Source: Bacillaceae bacterium SAS-127 (GTDB taxonomy: Bacteria > Bacillota > Bacilli > Bacillales > Domibacillaceae). From it: a DNA stretch of 64,000 nt. Of the stretch, positions 56,060 through 64,000 are shown in pieces. The position numbers and the translations under genes were made by a program. Position 1 is the first letter of the stretch. Each line of letters begins with the position of its first letter. The notes beneath the pieces are model-generated. The model saw nothing but the letters and a program-made list of their open reading frames with translations. It had not been told where the DNA came from and searched no databases. The stretch covers positions 62,001 through 126,000 of the forward strand of contig NKXN01000004.1 of NCBI GenBank assembly GCA_002261155.1, written 5' to 3'.

Positions 56060-58222
56060 ATGGCTTACTTATCTAAATCACATCGTAAATTTATCGCAAC
56101 TGCTGCTACAGCAACACTTGTAGCTACGGCAGTTACACCTGTGTTCGCTGCTTCATTTTCAGATGTCTCGGAGGATTATAAAGAGGCTGTAGATTACCTC
56201 GTTAGTAATAAGATCACTGAAGGCATGACGGATACAACATTTGGGACAGCTCTGTCCATTAAGCGTGTTGATGCTGCAGTGATGTTAGCGAAAGCGTTAA
56301 AGCTGGACATTGATAATGTAGAAGATTCTGGTTTTACAGATGTGCCAGCTCGTGCGAAAGTTTATGTGAATGCGCTAAAGAAAGCGGGAATTGTCGATGG
56401 AAAAACGGCAACGACTTTTGCTTCTGATCAAAATATTACACGCGGAGAAGCAGCGCTTATGCTAGCGAAAGCGTATGATTTAAAGGGAGATAATGCGAAT
56501 ACTCCTTTTACAGACGTGGGCTCTCACTATAAGGATGCTGTCGGAGCTCTTGTAAAACATGAGATCACATCAGGTAAGACAACGACTTCTTATGGAACGA
56601 ATGATGATATTAAACGCGGTGAATATGCGATTTTCTTATATAAGCTTTCAAAGCTAGAGAACAATTTTACTTTGTCGTTAATGCATACGAACGATACGCA
56701 TGGAAACTTGGACAATGCTGCGAAAAAAATGACGGCAATTAAAGAAGTGCGTGCGAAAAAGCCGAATGCGTTATTAGTAGATGCAGGAGATGTATTCTCT
56801 GGCACACTCTATTTCAATGAATTTAAAGGTCAAGCAGATTTGAAGTTTATGAATCTGATGGGCTACGATGTGATGACGTTCGGGAATCATGAATTCGACC
56901 TTGGTTCTAGTCCAGAAGGCCATCAAGCATTAGCGGACTTTATTAAAGGGGCTAAGTTCCCGTTTGTCAGCTCTAATATAGATTTCTCCGGAGATGACAA
57001 ATTCAAAGGATTATTCAGTGACGTTATTTCAAGTGAGCCTGAAAAAGGAAAAATCTATAATGGGATCATCAAGGAAGTAGATGGTCAAAAGGTTGGATTT
57101 TTCGGTTTGACGACGGAAGACACGAAGGATATCTCTAGCTCGAATAAAGTAGTTTTTGAAAATTACCTCCAAGAAGCGGAAAAAGCAGTGAAAGCATTTG
57201 AAGGTCAAGGTGTGGATAAAATCGTTGCCGTTTCTCACATTGGGTATGATGACAATGAAGCTGTTGATAATGATCTAACGTTAGCTGCGAAAGTAGACGG
57301 CATCGATGTGATTGTCGGTGGACATAGTCATACGAAATTAAGTGAGCCGACTGTTGTGACCAAAGACGAAGCGGGTAAAGCGAAAGATCCGACAGTAATT
57401 GTTCATGCGGATCAATATAATAAAGTTTTAGGTACATTAGATGTTCAATTTGACAAAGCTGGAAAAGTGATTGGTCACGCTGGTCAGTTAATTGAAATTA
57501 AAGAGCAAGCGGAAGATACTGAAGCAAAGGCGCTATTAGCACCATACACAGAGAAAATAAATGAAATCAAGAACACGCCTACGGGAGGAACGGCAGAGAA
57601 GTTGCTTGATAATCCACGTACTTCAGGTGATGATACAAAGCCAAGTGTTCGTAAAAACGAAACAGAACTTGGAAACTTAATTACAGATGGTATGCTTAAA
57701 AAAGCAAAAGAGTACAATTCAAATGTTGTGATGGCACTGCAAAACGGTGGCGGTATTCGTGTACCGATTGACCAAGGACCAATCACGGTGGGTGAAGTGA
57801 TTACTGTGCTTCCATTTGGTAATACGTTAGCAACAATGAGCGTCACGGGGGCAGAGTTAAAAGAAGCATTCGAAACAAGTGTGAGCACTTTACCAAAGGA
57901 AAACGGTGGCTTCTTACACGTATCAGGAGCAAAGGTAGAATATGATTCTTCTAAACTAGCAGGTGAGCGTGTCATGTCCATCTCTTATAAACAAGCAGAT
58001 GGTACGTATGCAGAAATTAAAGATACAGAGACGTACACAGTAGCAACGAATGCTTTCACAGCTAAAGGTGGAGACGGCTATGATGTCTTTAAGAAAGCGT
58101 ATGAAGAAGGGCGCGTAACCGATCTTGGATTGTCAGATTGGGAGAATTTAAGAGACCATGTGGCAAGCTTAGGAACAGTCAATCCACAAATCGAAGGCCG
58201 TATTGTGGATGTAGCGAAATAA
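56060..58222 (+). CDS. SLH-anchored 5'-nucleotidase (copy 2, 720 aa)
   Basis: A close paralogue of the protein at 45082: signal peptide, three SLH domains, metallophosphatase domain (HTNDTHGNLDNA, DAGDVFSGT, GNHEFDLG, GGHSHT) and 5'-nucleotidase C-terminal domain (ALQNGGGIRVPIDQGPIT, NAFTAKGGDGYDVF). Here the usual Asn-His-Asp chemistry motif THGN is intact, whereas copy 1 has THAS. It ends at GRIVDVAK without the extra beta-rich tail of copy 1. ATG 56060 lies behind TTGGAGGAA; the upstream ATG at 55973 would put 29 residues before the signal peptide. Confidence 0.92.
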   Translation: MAYLSKSHRKFIATAATATLVATAVTPVFAASFSDVSEDYKEAVDYLVSNKITEGMTDTTFGTALSIKRVDAAVMLAKALKLDIDNVEDSGFTDVPARAKVYVNALKKAGIVDGKTATTFASDQNITRGEAALMLAKAYDLKGDNANTPFTDVGSHYKDAVGALVKHEITSGKTTTSYGTNDDIKRGEYAIFLYKLSKLENNFTLSLMHTNDTHGNLDNAAKKMTAIKEVRAKKPNALLVDAGDVFSGTLYFNEFKGQADLKFMNLMGYDVMTFGNHEFDLGSSPEGHQALADFIKGAKFPFVSSNIDFSGDDKFKGLFSDVISSEPEKGKIYNGIIKEVDGQKVGFFGLTTEDTKDISSSNKVVFENYLQEAEKAVKAFEGQGVDKIVAVSHIGYDDNEAVDNDLTLAAKVDGIDVIVGGHSHTKLSEPTVVTKDEAGKAKDPTVIVHADQYNKVLGTLDVQFDKAGKVIGHAGQLIEIKEQAEDTEAKALLAPYTEKINEIKNTPTGGTAEKLLDNPRTSGDDTKPSVRKNETELGNLITDGMLKKAKEYNSNVVMALQNGGGIRVPIDQGPITVGEVITVLPFGNTLATMSVTGAELKEAFETSVSTLPKENGGFLHVSGAKVEYDSSKLAGERVMSISYKQADGTYAEIKDTETYTVATNAFTAKGGDGYDVFKKAYEEGRVTDLGLSDWENLRDHVASLGTVNPQIEGRIVDVAK

Positions 58223-58232
58223 ATTACGTTTA

Positions 58233-58275
58233 AAAAAAGCTTTGTAGAGTGTGACATCTCTACAAAGCTTTTTTC
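58233..58275 (+). terminator. Terminator after 5'-nucleotidase copy 2
   Basis: A perfect stem of about 17 bp, AAAAAAGCTTTGTAGAG with CTCTACAAAGCTTTTTT. Confidence 0.93.
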
Positions 58276-58456
58276 GTTTTTAGAAAAGTGCATGGAAAGA
58301 GTGGAATGACAAATTTGTTTACTAATTTTTGCTTAAAAAACGTCACAATAGAGGACAGGTAAGAATATGATGGTACAACCATAATTAGCGATATTATACG
58401 CTAAAGTGGGAAGAACGAGTATCGGGATCTTAGTATATTTAATTGAGGTGAGGCAA

Positions 58457-61028
58457 TTGGAAATAACCGATATGAAGACGGTCATCATCGACTTTAGAAA
58501 AAATACAATGGTACCGTTGCCACATTATACGCAATATCATGCCAACAAGTTAAAGTTTATTGTAAAAGACAACGGTGTTGATGCAGATCTATCGAACATT
58601 GATAAGATTATTGTTAGTATAAGGCGTGCCGACGGAGTGATAACACAACGGTTATTACAAGCGGAAGGTAACGAAATCACTTATGACATTGGTGATGAAG
58701 AGCAGAAAGTTATTGGATACGCAGAGCTCACGCTACATTTTTTAAAAATGGAGAACGTATTATTTAGCAAGAGGTTAAACGTTTATTTTGGCGAACCATT
58801 CGATACTGAACGACACGATCATTCGATCTTACAGGAGCTTTTTATTGAAGTTAGAGAAGTGGAAAATGTAGTGGCAGAAGTGAACGGTGACGCATGTGAA
58901 AAAGCAAACGATATCGATGAAGTTGTGTCGATGATGAGCGAGGTTGATAACAAGACAAATCGGCAAGTGAATAGTGCAGAATCTATTGTGGCATTTAATA
59001 GCATTTCACCAGATGAAGATGGTCATGTCATTATTGATATGGATTTAAGTGAATTTGTTACGAGACAAGAGGTTGAAGAGGCAAAAGATGCTATTCTGTC
59101 ACAAATAATGGATCAATCGGTCAATGTCAAAGAATATGGAGCTATCGGTGATGGTGTTTTTAGAAAAATTAAAGATGTCGATCCATCGATTACTTTGGCT
59201 GAGGTGAAAGAATTAGATCCTGATGCTAATTTAGATAACAGCATAGACTGGTACGGAATACAGAAAGCCATTCAATTGAATAATAGCATCAAAGTACAAG
59301 GGTCATTTATTATCGATAGGCCTCTTATGATCGATAAGTATCATTTTTCGATGGTTGGCACATCAAATTTTGCGACCATTACGAACGTTGGTATAGGGTT
59401 GCCCGCCATTATTTTAGGAAAAAATCGATCTAAACTGATAGAAGGAACGAAACTTTTCAATTTAAGAGTATTTGGAACGACGATAGAAAATGAGATGTCA
59501 GGCCATGGGATTGAAGTTAGAATGGCGGCTAATGTATTCATGAGCAATTGTGATTTTATCGGTCACGGTGGTAATGGGTTATTTTCGGGTGTCAATCATG
59601 ATTTTTATATTAGTCGACTCGTTAATTGCAGGTTTGAAATGAATAAAGATAATGGGGTTTTAATTGAACATTATTATGCCTATCAAAAAATAATATTTCC
59701 TTTATAGGGTGTAGAGCACAAAATAATGGTAGAAATGAAATGGGTCAGTTATTGTATCAGTTAGGTCAAACGACCACTACTTATGGACATGGAATCAAAA
59801 TTAGTGGCACGGCTATATTTATTGGTGCTGGCACATGTTGTGAAGGAAACAGTGGATCTGGTGTCTATTTGGGCGGAGATAGTCCAGAAAGGTTAATGAT
59901 AGGCGTTCAAATTTCGGGATGCTATTTTGAACCTAATTTATTAACTGACATTTATATAGCGAATAACGCAAATATATTTGATGGTTTCATTAGTGGCAAT
60001 TACCCAGGAGCTGATTATATAAATAAGTCGCAATTGGGTCATCAATATATTGAAAATCTATATAATCTATCATCGAATACGTTCATTGATTCCTTTGGAG
60101 GGAATAAGAACTTAGAGGACATTAAATCGTCTACATCGCTTTTTACGGGTGGTGAGTTCGATACTAAAGGCACCTACAATACGAATGACACGATGTATGA
60201 TAAAATATTCGGTGATGGCATTAAATTAGATAAAAATAAAAATTCTTTTTTGGGAAATAATGTTATTTTTTTCCGGGTCTCATTAAAATGCAAGTCGATT
60301 ACTATTGGAATAAAGTTAATGCTTCTTCTCTATTGATCGGACTATATACGAAAGATTATGACAGCAACCCTATTTGGAATAAGACATTACCAGCCTCTAA
60401 AGTTTCTGAATATTCTAAATTAACGAGAGGTGTTAATGAATCGGACACGATATTATATTTTGATGATTTAACAGGGTGGAATACTGCAGGGGGCAATACG
60501 TTAGTGTTTTACGATACAGTATTGTCTAACGGCTATGCAGTTGGAGTCGAGTATTCAAATAATTATTTAAGCGCTAGCTCTATAGCTAGTATTGATGTGG
60601 CAAATAAAAGAGTTTATTTAAATTCTCCCATCAATAAAACGATTTCTAGTGGGACAGTATGTGCATTGACAAATGATACAGGTACAGGTGCCTTTTTGCC
60701 ACCAGAATACTTTAACATCATTACAACTTCTAACTCTAAGCTTGAAACAAATAATTTAGTCATTGATACTTCTAAACTTCGTCATGCCAAGTTTATCAGA
60801 TATGTTTGTCCTTATATCCTCTTAAACGGTGCTACTCACATAAACGACTATGTGGCGCTTAGAAGAGTAAGGATAAAGGAAATGGATTCTTTATCTCAAA
60901 AGGGATCAACTGCGAATAGACCAAGTGAATCATTAGTGGTTGGAAAACAATATTTTGATACGACACTAAATAAACCAGTTTGGTGGAATGGAACTGTTTG
61001 GAAAGATGCCAATGGGAACACGGTATAG
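58457..61028 (+). pseudogene. Tailspike-like BppU/pectate-lyase-fold protein with two frameshifts
   Basis: Three successive frames encode one protein of about 855 residues. The N-terminus (about 1-130) looks like a phage baseplate upper protein (DUF2479) domain, the middle has VNVKEYGAIGDGV, the start signature of pectate-lyase-3 beta-helix tailspikes, followed by beta-helix rungs, and the end has NRPSESLVVGKQYFDTTL...WWNGTVW, a common tail-fibre terminus. Frame breaks lie at six A (59687-59692) and at seven T (60265-60271); one extra base in each run restores the frame. TTG 58457 follows GAGGTGAGG. No phage genes surround it. It is a pseudogene or a victim of homopolymer sequencing errors. 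Confidence 0.72.
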
Positions 61029-61058
61029 GGGGTTCACTTTTACCTAGAAAAAGTGAAA

Positions 61059-61093
61059 AAAGCAGAGTAGCCCATAGAGGTTCTCTGCTTAAT
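61059..61093. terminator. Bidirectional terminator between convergent genes
   Basis: AGCAGAG pairs with CTCTGCT; A-rich sequence precedes it on the plus side and serves the convergent minus-strand gene. Confidence 0.7.
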
Positions 61094-61097
61094 TAAA

Positions 61098-61514
61098 TTA
61101 GAAGCATCGGAAGGAGCGAATTCTATTTAAATCTGTACCATAATATGTCCAACGCCAATTTCTCCAGCGCCAGCCAGCTACTGATGTACGGCCGACAAAG
61201 GTTGGATAGAACCAAAAGCTACGGCCGTTGCGGAGCCAGACGTAAGTATTGCGGAATAAGCAGCCTCTGATGGCACCTGGATCAACAGCAAATGTTGTTG
61301 CTTGTTGCGGTTGAGGAGTAAAGGACGGTGGTGGAGAAGTAGGAGCCCCTCCTTGTTGTCCACCTCCTGATGGGAAACCTGGCGGCTGTCCTGGAGGGCC
61401 AAATCCGCCTGGAAATCCTGGTTGTTGTCCTGGTGGTCCTTGAAACGGATTTTGTCTGTACTCATCATCTTCTAACGGGAATGGGTAATATTGAGAGTAA
61501 TCTGTGTAATCCAT
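61098..61514 (-). CDS. Gly/Pro-rich (collagen-like) small protein
   Basis: A 138-aa protein without a signal peptide. Residues about 20-75 are rich in Gly, Pro, Gln and Phe with GPPG- and GFP-type triplets; residues about 85-138 form a conserved Trp/Arg/Tyr-rich domain (CLFRNTYVWLRNGRSFWFYPTFVGR ... YYGTDLNRIRSFRCF) with two Cys at its ends. Similar small proteins occur in Bacillus, some linked to spore or cell surfaces, but the function is not known to me. AAAGGAG precedes the ATG. Confidence 0.75.
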   Translation of the reverse strand: MDYTDYSQYYPFPLEDDEYRQNPFQGPPGQQPGFPGGFGPPGQPPGFPSGGGQQGGAPTSPPPSFTPQPQQATTFAVDPGAIRGCLFRNTYVWLRNGRSFWFYPTFVGRTSVAGWRWRNWRWTYYGTDLNRIRSFRCF

Positions 61515-61919
61515 ACATTTGAATCTCCTTTCATCCTGTCTATTTGCAATGTATGCGCTAGTTGCCTATTTGTGCATCGTTAAATTTTTTATGTGAAAAG
61601 CTCTGTAGAATCGTTTATATGGAACTAGCCTCTATACCAGGGGGGGGAGTGGGACAAGGTATCTGTCCAGCTATTTATTGCAGTTTTGCAAGAGGAATTG
61701 TAGTTTTGCTTTGTTTAGGGTGAGGCATTTATTTTTGAGAATTGCTTAAGAAGTATATGTGATTGATGATTTTGATGATTCTGTATTTTGGCATAATAAT
61801 TGCTTGTATATATTCGTCAATGTTCACAAATTCTTTGGCAGTTAGCTGAACAAGGGGGAAGGTTTGGCTTTAAATGGGGGTAGTCATAGGTCAAAAAAAA
61901 CACAAAGGGGCGTACTTAT
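61515..61919 (+). promoter_or_regulatory. Intergenic leader before the NCS1/CodB-type permease
   Basis: About 400 nt between divergent genes. It contains a GGGGGGG run near 61640 and AAAGGGG before the ATG. I looked for a purine riboswitch core and did not find one. No promoter is called with confidence. Confidence 0.3.
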
Positions 61920-63305
61920 ATGGTGGAAATTCTAAAACCTCACGAGGAGAAGAAAGATGATTTTGCTTTAGAGAAAGTGCCGGTCGAGGGGCGGTCGATG
62001 GGGTGGTTGAGCATTACCAATGTCACTTTAGGGGTAGCGACGGCGATGTTGTTCATTCAAATGGGGAGTTTGATGGCAATTCAATTTGGAGCAATCAACG
62101 CATTAATCGCCGAAGTATATGCGACAATTGTCGCTGGAGTACTAGGAATAGGCATTTGTTATTATGCGGCCAAGTCTGGTTTGAACGTCAATTTAATGGC
62201 TAGGGGTGGGGGATTTGGCTACTTTGGTGCATCGATTACTTCATTAATATATGCGACCAATTTCATCATGTATTGTGCGATTGAAGGGTCGATTATGGCG
62301 GCGGCTGTTCATGAATATGTATCTTTCATTCCGATTTGGGCTTTAATGGTGTTCTTTGGCTTGATTGTTATTCCGTTGAACTGGTTTGGGATTAAGCAAT
62401 TAGACAAGCTACAGAAATGGTCATTGCCGCTGTTTGTGATTTTACTCGGTGCTGGTTTTTTTCTCGTTTCGAGAAATTCCACTTTTGAAGGAAGTATATG
62501 GACGTTCCTGCCGGAAGGAGGAGAGGTTGGCGGTGCTTCGCTGCTTGCTTGTATCGGAATTATGAATGGGCTTGTTGGGATCATGGCGCTGCTTGTGTCT
62601 GATTACGCGAGATTTATTAAAAAAGAGGAGTTTAAAATGGGGGTGTTTGCCGTTGGCTTTTTGCCACAGCTCGTTTGTTTTTTAGTGATGGGAAGCATCG
62701 GTGTTTGGTTTGGCGTGCAAATGGGTGAAGAGAATCCTGGTATTTATTTCGTACAAATTCTCGGAATTGGTGGGGCGTTATTTACTATTTTGACGCAATT
62801 ACGGATTAACATTACTAATTTATATAGCAGCTCGTTATCGTTGGCGAACTTTTTTGAAAACGTCTTCAATTTTAAGCCGAGTCGAAACTTTTGGGTTGTG
62901 TTTACATCGATTATGGCTATCATTTTAATGTTGGGCGGTGTGTTAAATCATATCGGCAGCTTGCTCACTTTCCAAGGGGTATTTCTTTTATCGTGGGCAG
63001 CAGTTTTACTGTCAGATGCTATAGTTGTGAAGAGAATGCTCAAAATTGGACCGAGATATTTTGAGCATCGACAAGAATATTTATATGCTTGGAATCCAGT
63101 CGGCGTTGGCGCGCTCATCATCGCTAGCGTTGTCGGATCGATCGCAGCCTTCGGATATATGGGTGTCTTCCTACAAAACATCGCGGCTTTCTTCGCTGCA
63201 GTCCTTGCCTTCATCTTAACTGTAGTCCTTGCTATCGCTACAAAAGGCAAATACTACAGCAAAAAAACAGCCGAAGACATCGGTTCAGATGAATATATAG
63301 CTTAG
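61920..63305 (+). CDS. NCS1/CodB-type cytosine or purine permease
   Basis: A 461-aa integral membrane protein with about 12 hydrophobic segments, of the nucleobase:cation symporter-1 family. The N-terminal region has RSMGWLSITNVTLGVATAML and MARGGGFGYFGAS; the middle has WFGIKQLDKLQKWSLP. Transports cytosine, purines or related compounds with H+ or Na+. The substrate cannot be fixed. It is monocistronic, followed by a terminator. The nuclease and 5'-nucleotidases in the same window would liberate nucleosides and possibly bases outside the cell. Confidence 0.88.
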   Translation: MVEILKPHEEKKDDFALEKVPVEGRSMGWLSITNVTLGVATAMLFIQMGSLMAIQFGAINALIAEVYATIVAGVLGIGICYYAAKSGLNVNLMARGGGFGYFGASITSLIYATNFIMYCAIEGSIMAAAVHEYVSFIPIWALMVFFGLIVIPLNWFGIKQLDKLQKWSLPLFVILLGAGFFLVSRNSTFEGSIWTFLPEGGEVGGASLLACIGIMNGLVGIMALLVSDYARFIKKEEFKMGVFAVGFLPQLVCFLVMGSIGVWFGVQMGEENPGIYFVQILGIGGALFTILTQLRINITNLYSSSLSLANFFENVFNFKPSRNFWVVFTSIMAIILMLGGVLNHIGSLLTFQGVFLLSWAAVLLSDAIVVKRMLKIGPRYFEHRQEYLYAWNPVGVGALIIASVVGSIAAFGYMGVFLQNIAAFFAAVLAFILTVVLAIATKGKYYSKKTAEDIGSDEYIA

Positions 63306-63340
63306 TTTAAGTGCCAGTTTAAGTGCCAGTTTAAGTGCCT
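63304..63340 (+). repeat. 12-bp tandem repeat leading into the 28-bp repeat
   Basis: AGTTTAAGTGCC is repeated, the third copy running into the dispersed GTGCCTGTCACT repeat. Confidence 0.75.
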
Positions 63341-63362
63341 GTCACTCCTCGGTATTTGTCGA
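63335..63362. repeat. 28-bp dispersed repeat, copy 3 (diverged)
   Basis: Same as the copy at 52454 except CTCCTCGG and GGTATTTG. Confidence 0.8.
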
Positions 63363-63363
63363 A

Positions 63364-63395
63364 ACCCTGCGGAAAAAATGTTCCGTGGGGTTTTG
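63364..63395 (+). terminator. Terminator after the permease gene
   Basis: ACCCTGCGGAA pairs with TTCCGTGGGGT and is followed by four T. Confidence 0.8.
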
Positions 63396-63444
63396 GTCTA
63401 TGGTTTGATTTTGTTCATATATTGAGAGTGTGGGAGGTGTTTTA

Positions 63445-63490
63445 TCTCGCGTTAACGAGCAGTAAGATTCCCCGCTGATGGAAGTTTCAC
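63445..63490. repeat. Possible IS200/IS605-type end remnant, inverted
   Basis: The reverse complement reads GGGGAATCTTACTGCTCGTT (63459-63478) followed by AACGCGAGATAAAAC, aligning with the elements at 20331 and 42550. Confidence 0.3.
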
Positions 63491-63520
63491 TCTATTATTT
63501 TTAAGAAAGAAGGGATCAAC

Positions 63521-63901
63521 ATGGCTATTAAATTCATCAAGATTTCCGTTGTGTACTTTGCTTTGGGGGTTTTGCTTGGTTATTATATGTCCATTCAGCA
63601 TTCTTATGAGCTAACAAGTGTTCATGTGCACTTGCTTTTACTCGGATGGGTAGCGTTCATGTTTGCCGGGATTATTTATTATCTATTTCCGTCGCTTACT
63701 TTTGGAAAAATAGCTAAAGCTCACTTTTGGCTTCATAACATCGGCCTTCCTATTATGATGATCGCCTTAGCCTTCTTACTCACAACAAAAAACGAAGCTC
63801 TCACAGCCTGGGTAGATATCGGATCCACACTAACCGTACTCGGCATCCTTCTCTTCACCTATAACCTACTAACTAACCTAAAAAGCACACCATCTAAATA
63901 A
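63521..63901 (+). CDS. Small heme-copper-oxidase-subunit-I-like membrane protein
   Basis: A 126-aa protein with four predicted membrane helices. The segment SVHVHLLLLGWVAFMFAGIIYYLFP with two His, and HFWLHNIGLPIMM, resemble helices of cbb3-type cytochrome oxidase subunit I or NnrS-like proteins, but the length is about a quarter of a full subunit. It is seen as a stand-alone small protein in Bacillaceae; the function is unknown, with heme or copper binding possible. AGAAGGGA precedes ATG 63521. Confidence 0.7.
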   Translation: MAIKFIKISVVYFALGVLLGYYMSIQHSYELTSVHVHLLLLGWVAFMFAGIIYYLFPSLTFGKIAKAHFWLHNIGLPIMMIALAFLLTTKNEALTAWVDIGSTLTVLGILLFTYNLLTNLKSTPSK

Positions 63902-63908
63902 GGAGAAT

Positions 63909-63945
63909 ACCGGGGAGGGTTGGTGCCTGTCACTCCCCGGTTTTT
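63909..63945 (+). terminator. Terminator built partly from the 28-bp repeat
   Basis: ACCGGGGAG (63909-63917) pairs with CTCCCCGGT (63933-63941), the latter inside repeat copy 4, and is followed by a T run. Confidence 0.75.
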
Positions 63946-63950
63946 GTCGA
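63923..63950. repeat. 28-bp dispersed repeat, copy 4
   Basis: Identical to the repeat at 52454 over 28 bp. Confidence 0.85.
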
Positions 63951-63952
63951 TT

Positions 63953-64000
63953 CTACTTCTTTTTAGTCGGCGGCGGATCGATTTTATCGTTTTCGTTGCC
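63953..64000 (-). CDS. C-terminal fragment of a minus-strand gene (partial)
   Basis: An open minus-strand frame enters from the right edge and ends at TAG (63953-63955). The visible tail GNENDKIDPPPTKKK is hydrophilic and lysine-rich. It is too short to identify. Confidence 0.45.
   Translation of the reverse strand, partial: GNENDKIDPPPTKKK

Noticed and set aside
61515-61919. Purine riboswitch before the NCS1/CodB-type permease
   Set aside because: The conserved three-way-junction bases of the purine aptamer were not found.
1-64000. CRISPR array, tRNA, rRNA or intact insertion sequence
   Set aside because: The repeats seen have neither CRISPR-like spacers nor cas genes nearby; no cloverleaf or rRNA signature and no transposase ORF was found.

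Overview
The window reads as chromosome of a low-GC, Gram-positive, endospore-former-type Bacillaceae (or close Planococcaceae) bacterium. The left end has the Bacillus subtilis-like order EpuA-type fragment, fabZ, ywpF, ssbB, ywqA, ywqB, and a ComK homologue lies further right. Strong AGGAGG ribosome sites, TTG and GTG starts and T-tailed hairpin terminators fit. No rRNA, tRNA, CRISPR array or intact insertion sequence was seen.

Layout. 1-7.4 kb: housekeeping and competence genes. 7.7-18.6 kb: six co-oriented secreted enzymes with S-layer homology (SLH) domains: two amidases, a subtilase, an NlpC/P60 peptidase and two glucosaminidases. 18.7-27.2 kb: a cell-wall-polymer cluster (MurJ-type flippase, two GT4 glycosyltransferases, CsaB pyruvyl transferase, UDP-ManNAc dehydrogenase, TagA-type transferase) plus a NERD protein. 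CsaB makes the pyruvylated ligand that SLH domains bind, so this cluster supplies the anchor for its neighbours. 27.7-34.7 kb: a large S-layer gene followed by group II intron domains I-III, a TetR gene, and two domain V-VI modules, each opening into a start-less coding exon. 34.9-38.9 kb: a small pseudogene, a possible ADP-ribosyltransferase toxin-antitoxin pair, and an NfeD/flotillin pair with a frameshift. 39.3-41.8 kb: a second S-layer protein. 41.9-58.2 kb: comK, two chemoreceptors, two SLH 5'-nucleotidases, a giant secreted nuclease and another SLH protein. 58.4-61 kb: a frameshifted tailspike-like gene. 61-64 kb: a Gly/Pro-rich protein, an NCS1/CodB-type permease and a small oxidase-like membrane protein.

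How it works together. Eleven SLH proteins and their anchoring pathway share this window, so it is a cell-envelope locus. The surface 5'-nucleotidases and the secreted dual-domain nuclease could degrade nucleic acids to nucleosides and phosphate, and the base permease at 62 kb would fit that economy.

The most notable element is the S-layer/group II intron locus. Two canonical 34-nt domain V hairpins with compensatory changes each precede an open reading frame that lacks a start codon and signal peptide, and both enter in the same phase. This closely resembles the ribozyme-driven alternative splicing described for a Clostridium tetani surface-layer gene. One thing does not fit: the canonical 5' splice motif lies 85 nt beyond the S-layer stop codon, so fusion would need a shifted 5' splice site. 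It may be a working system or a decayed one.
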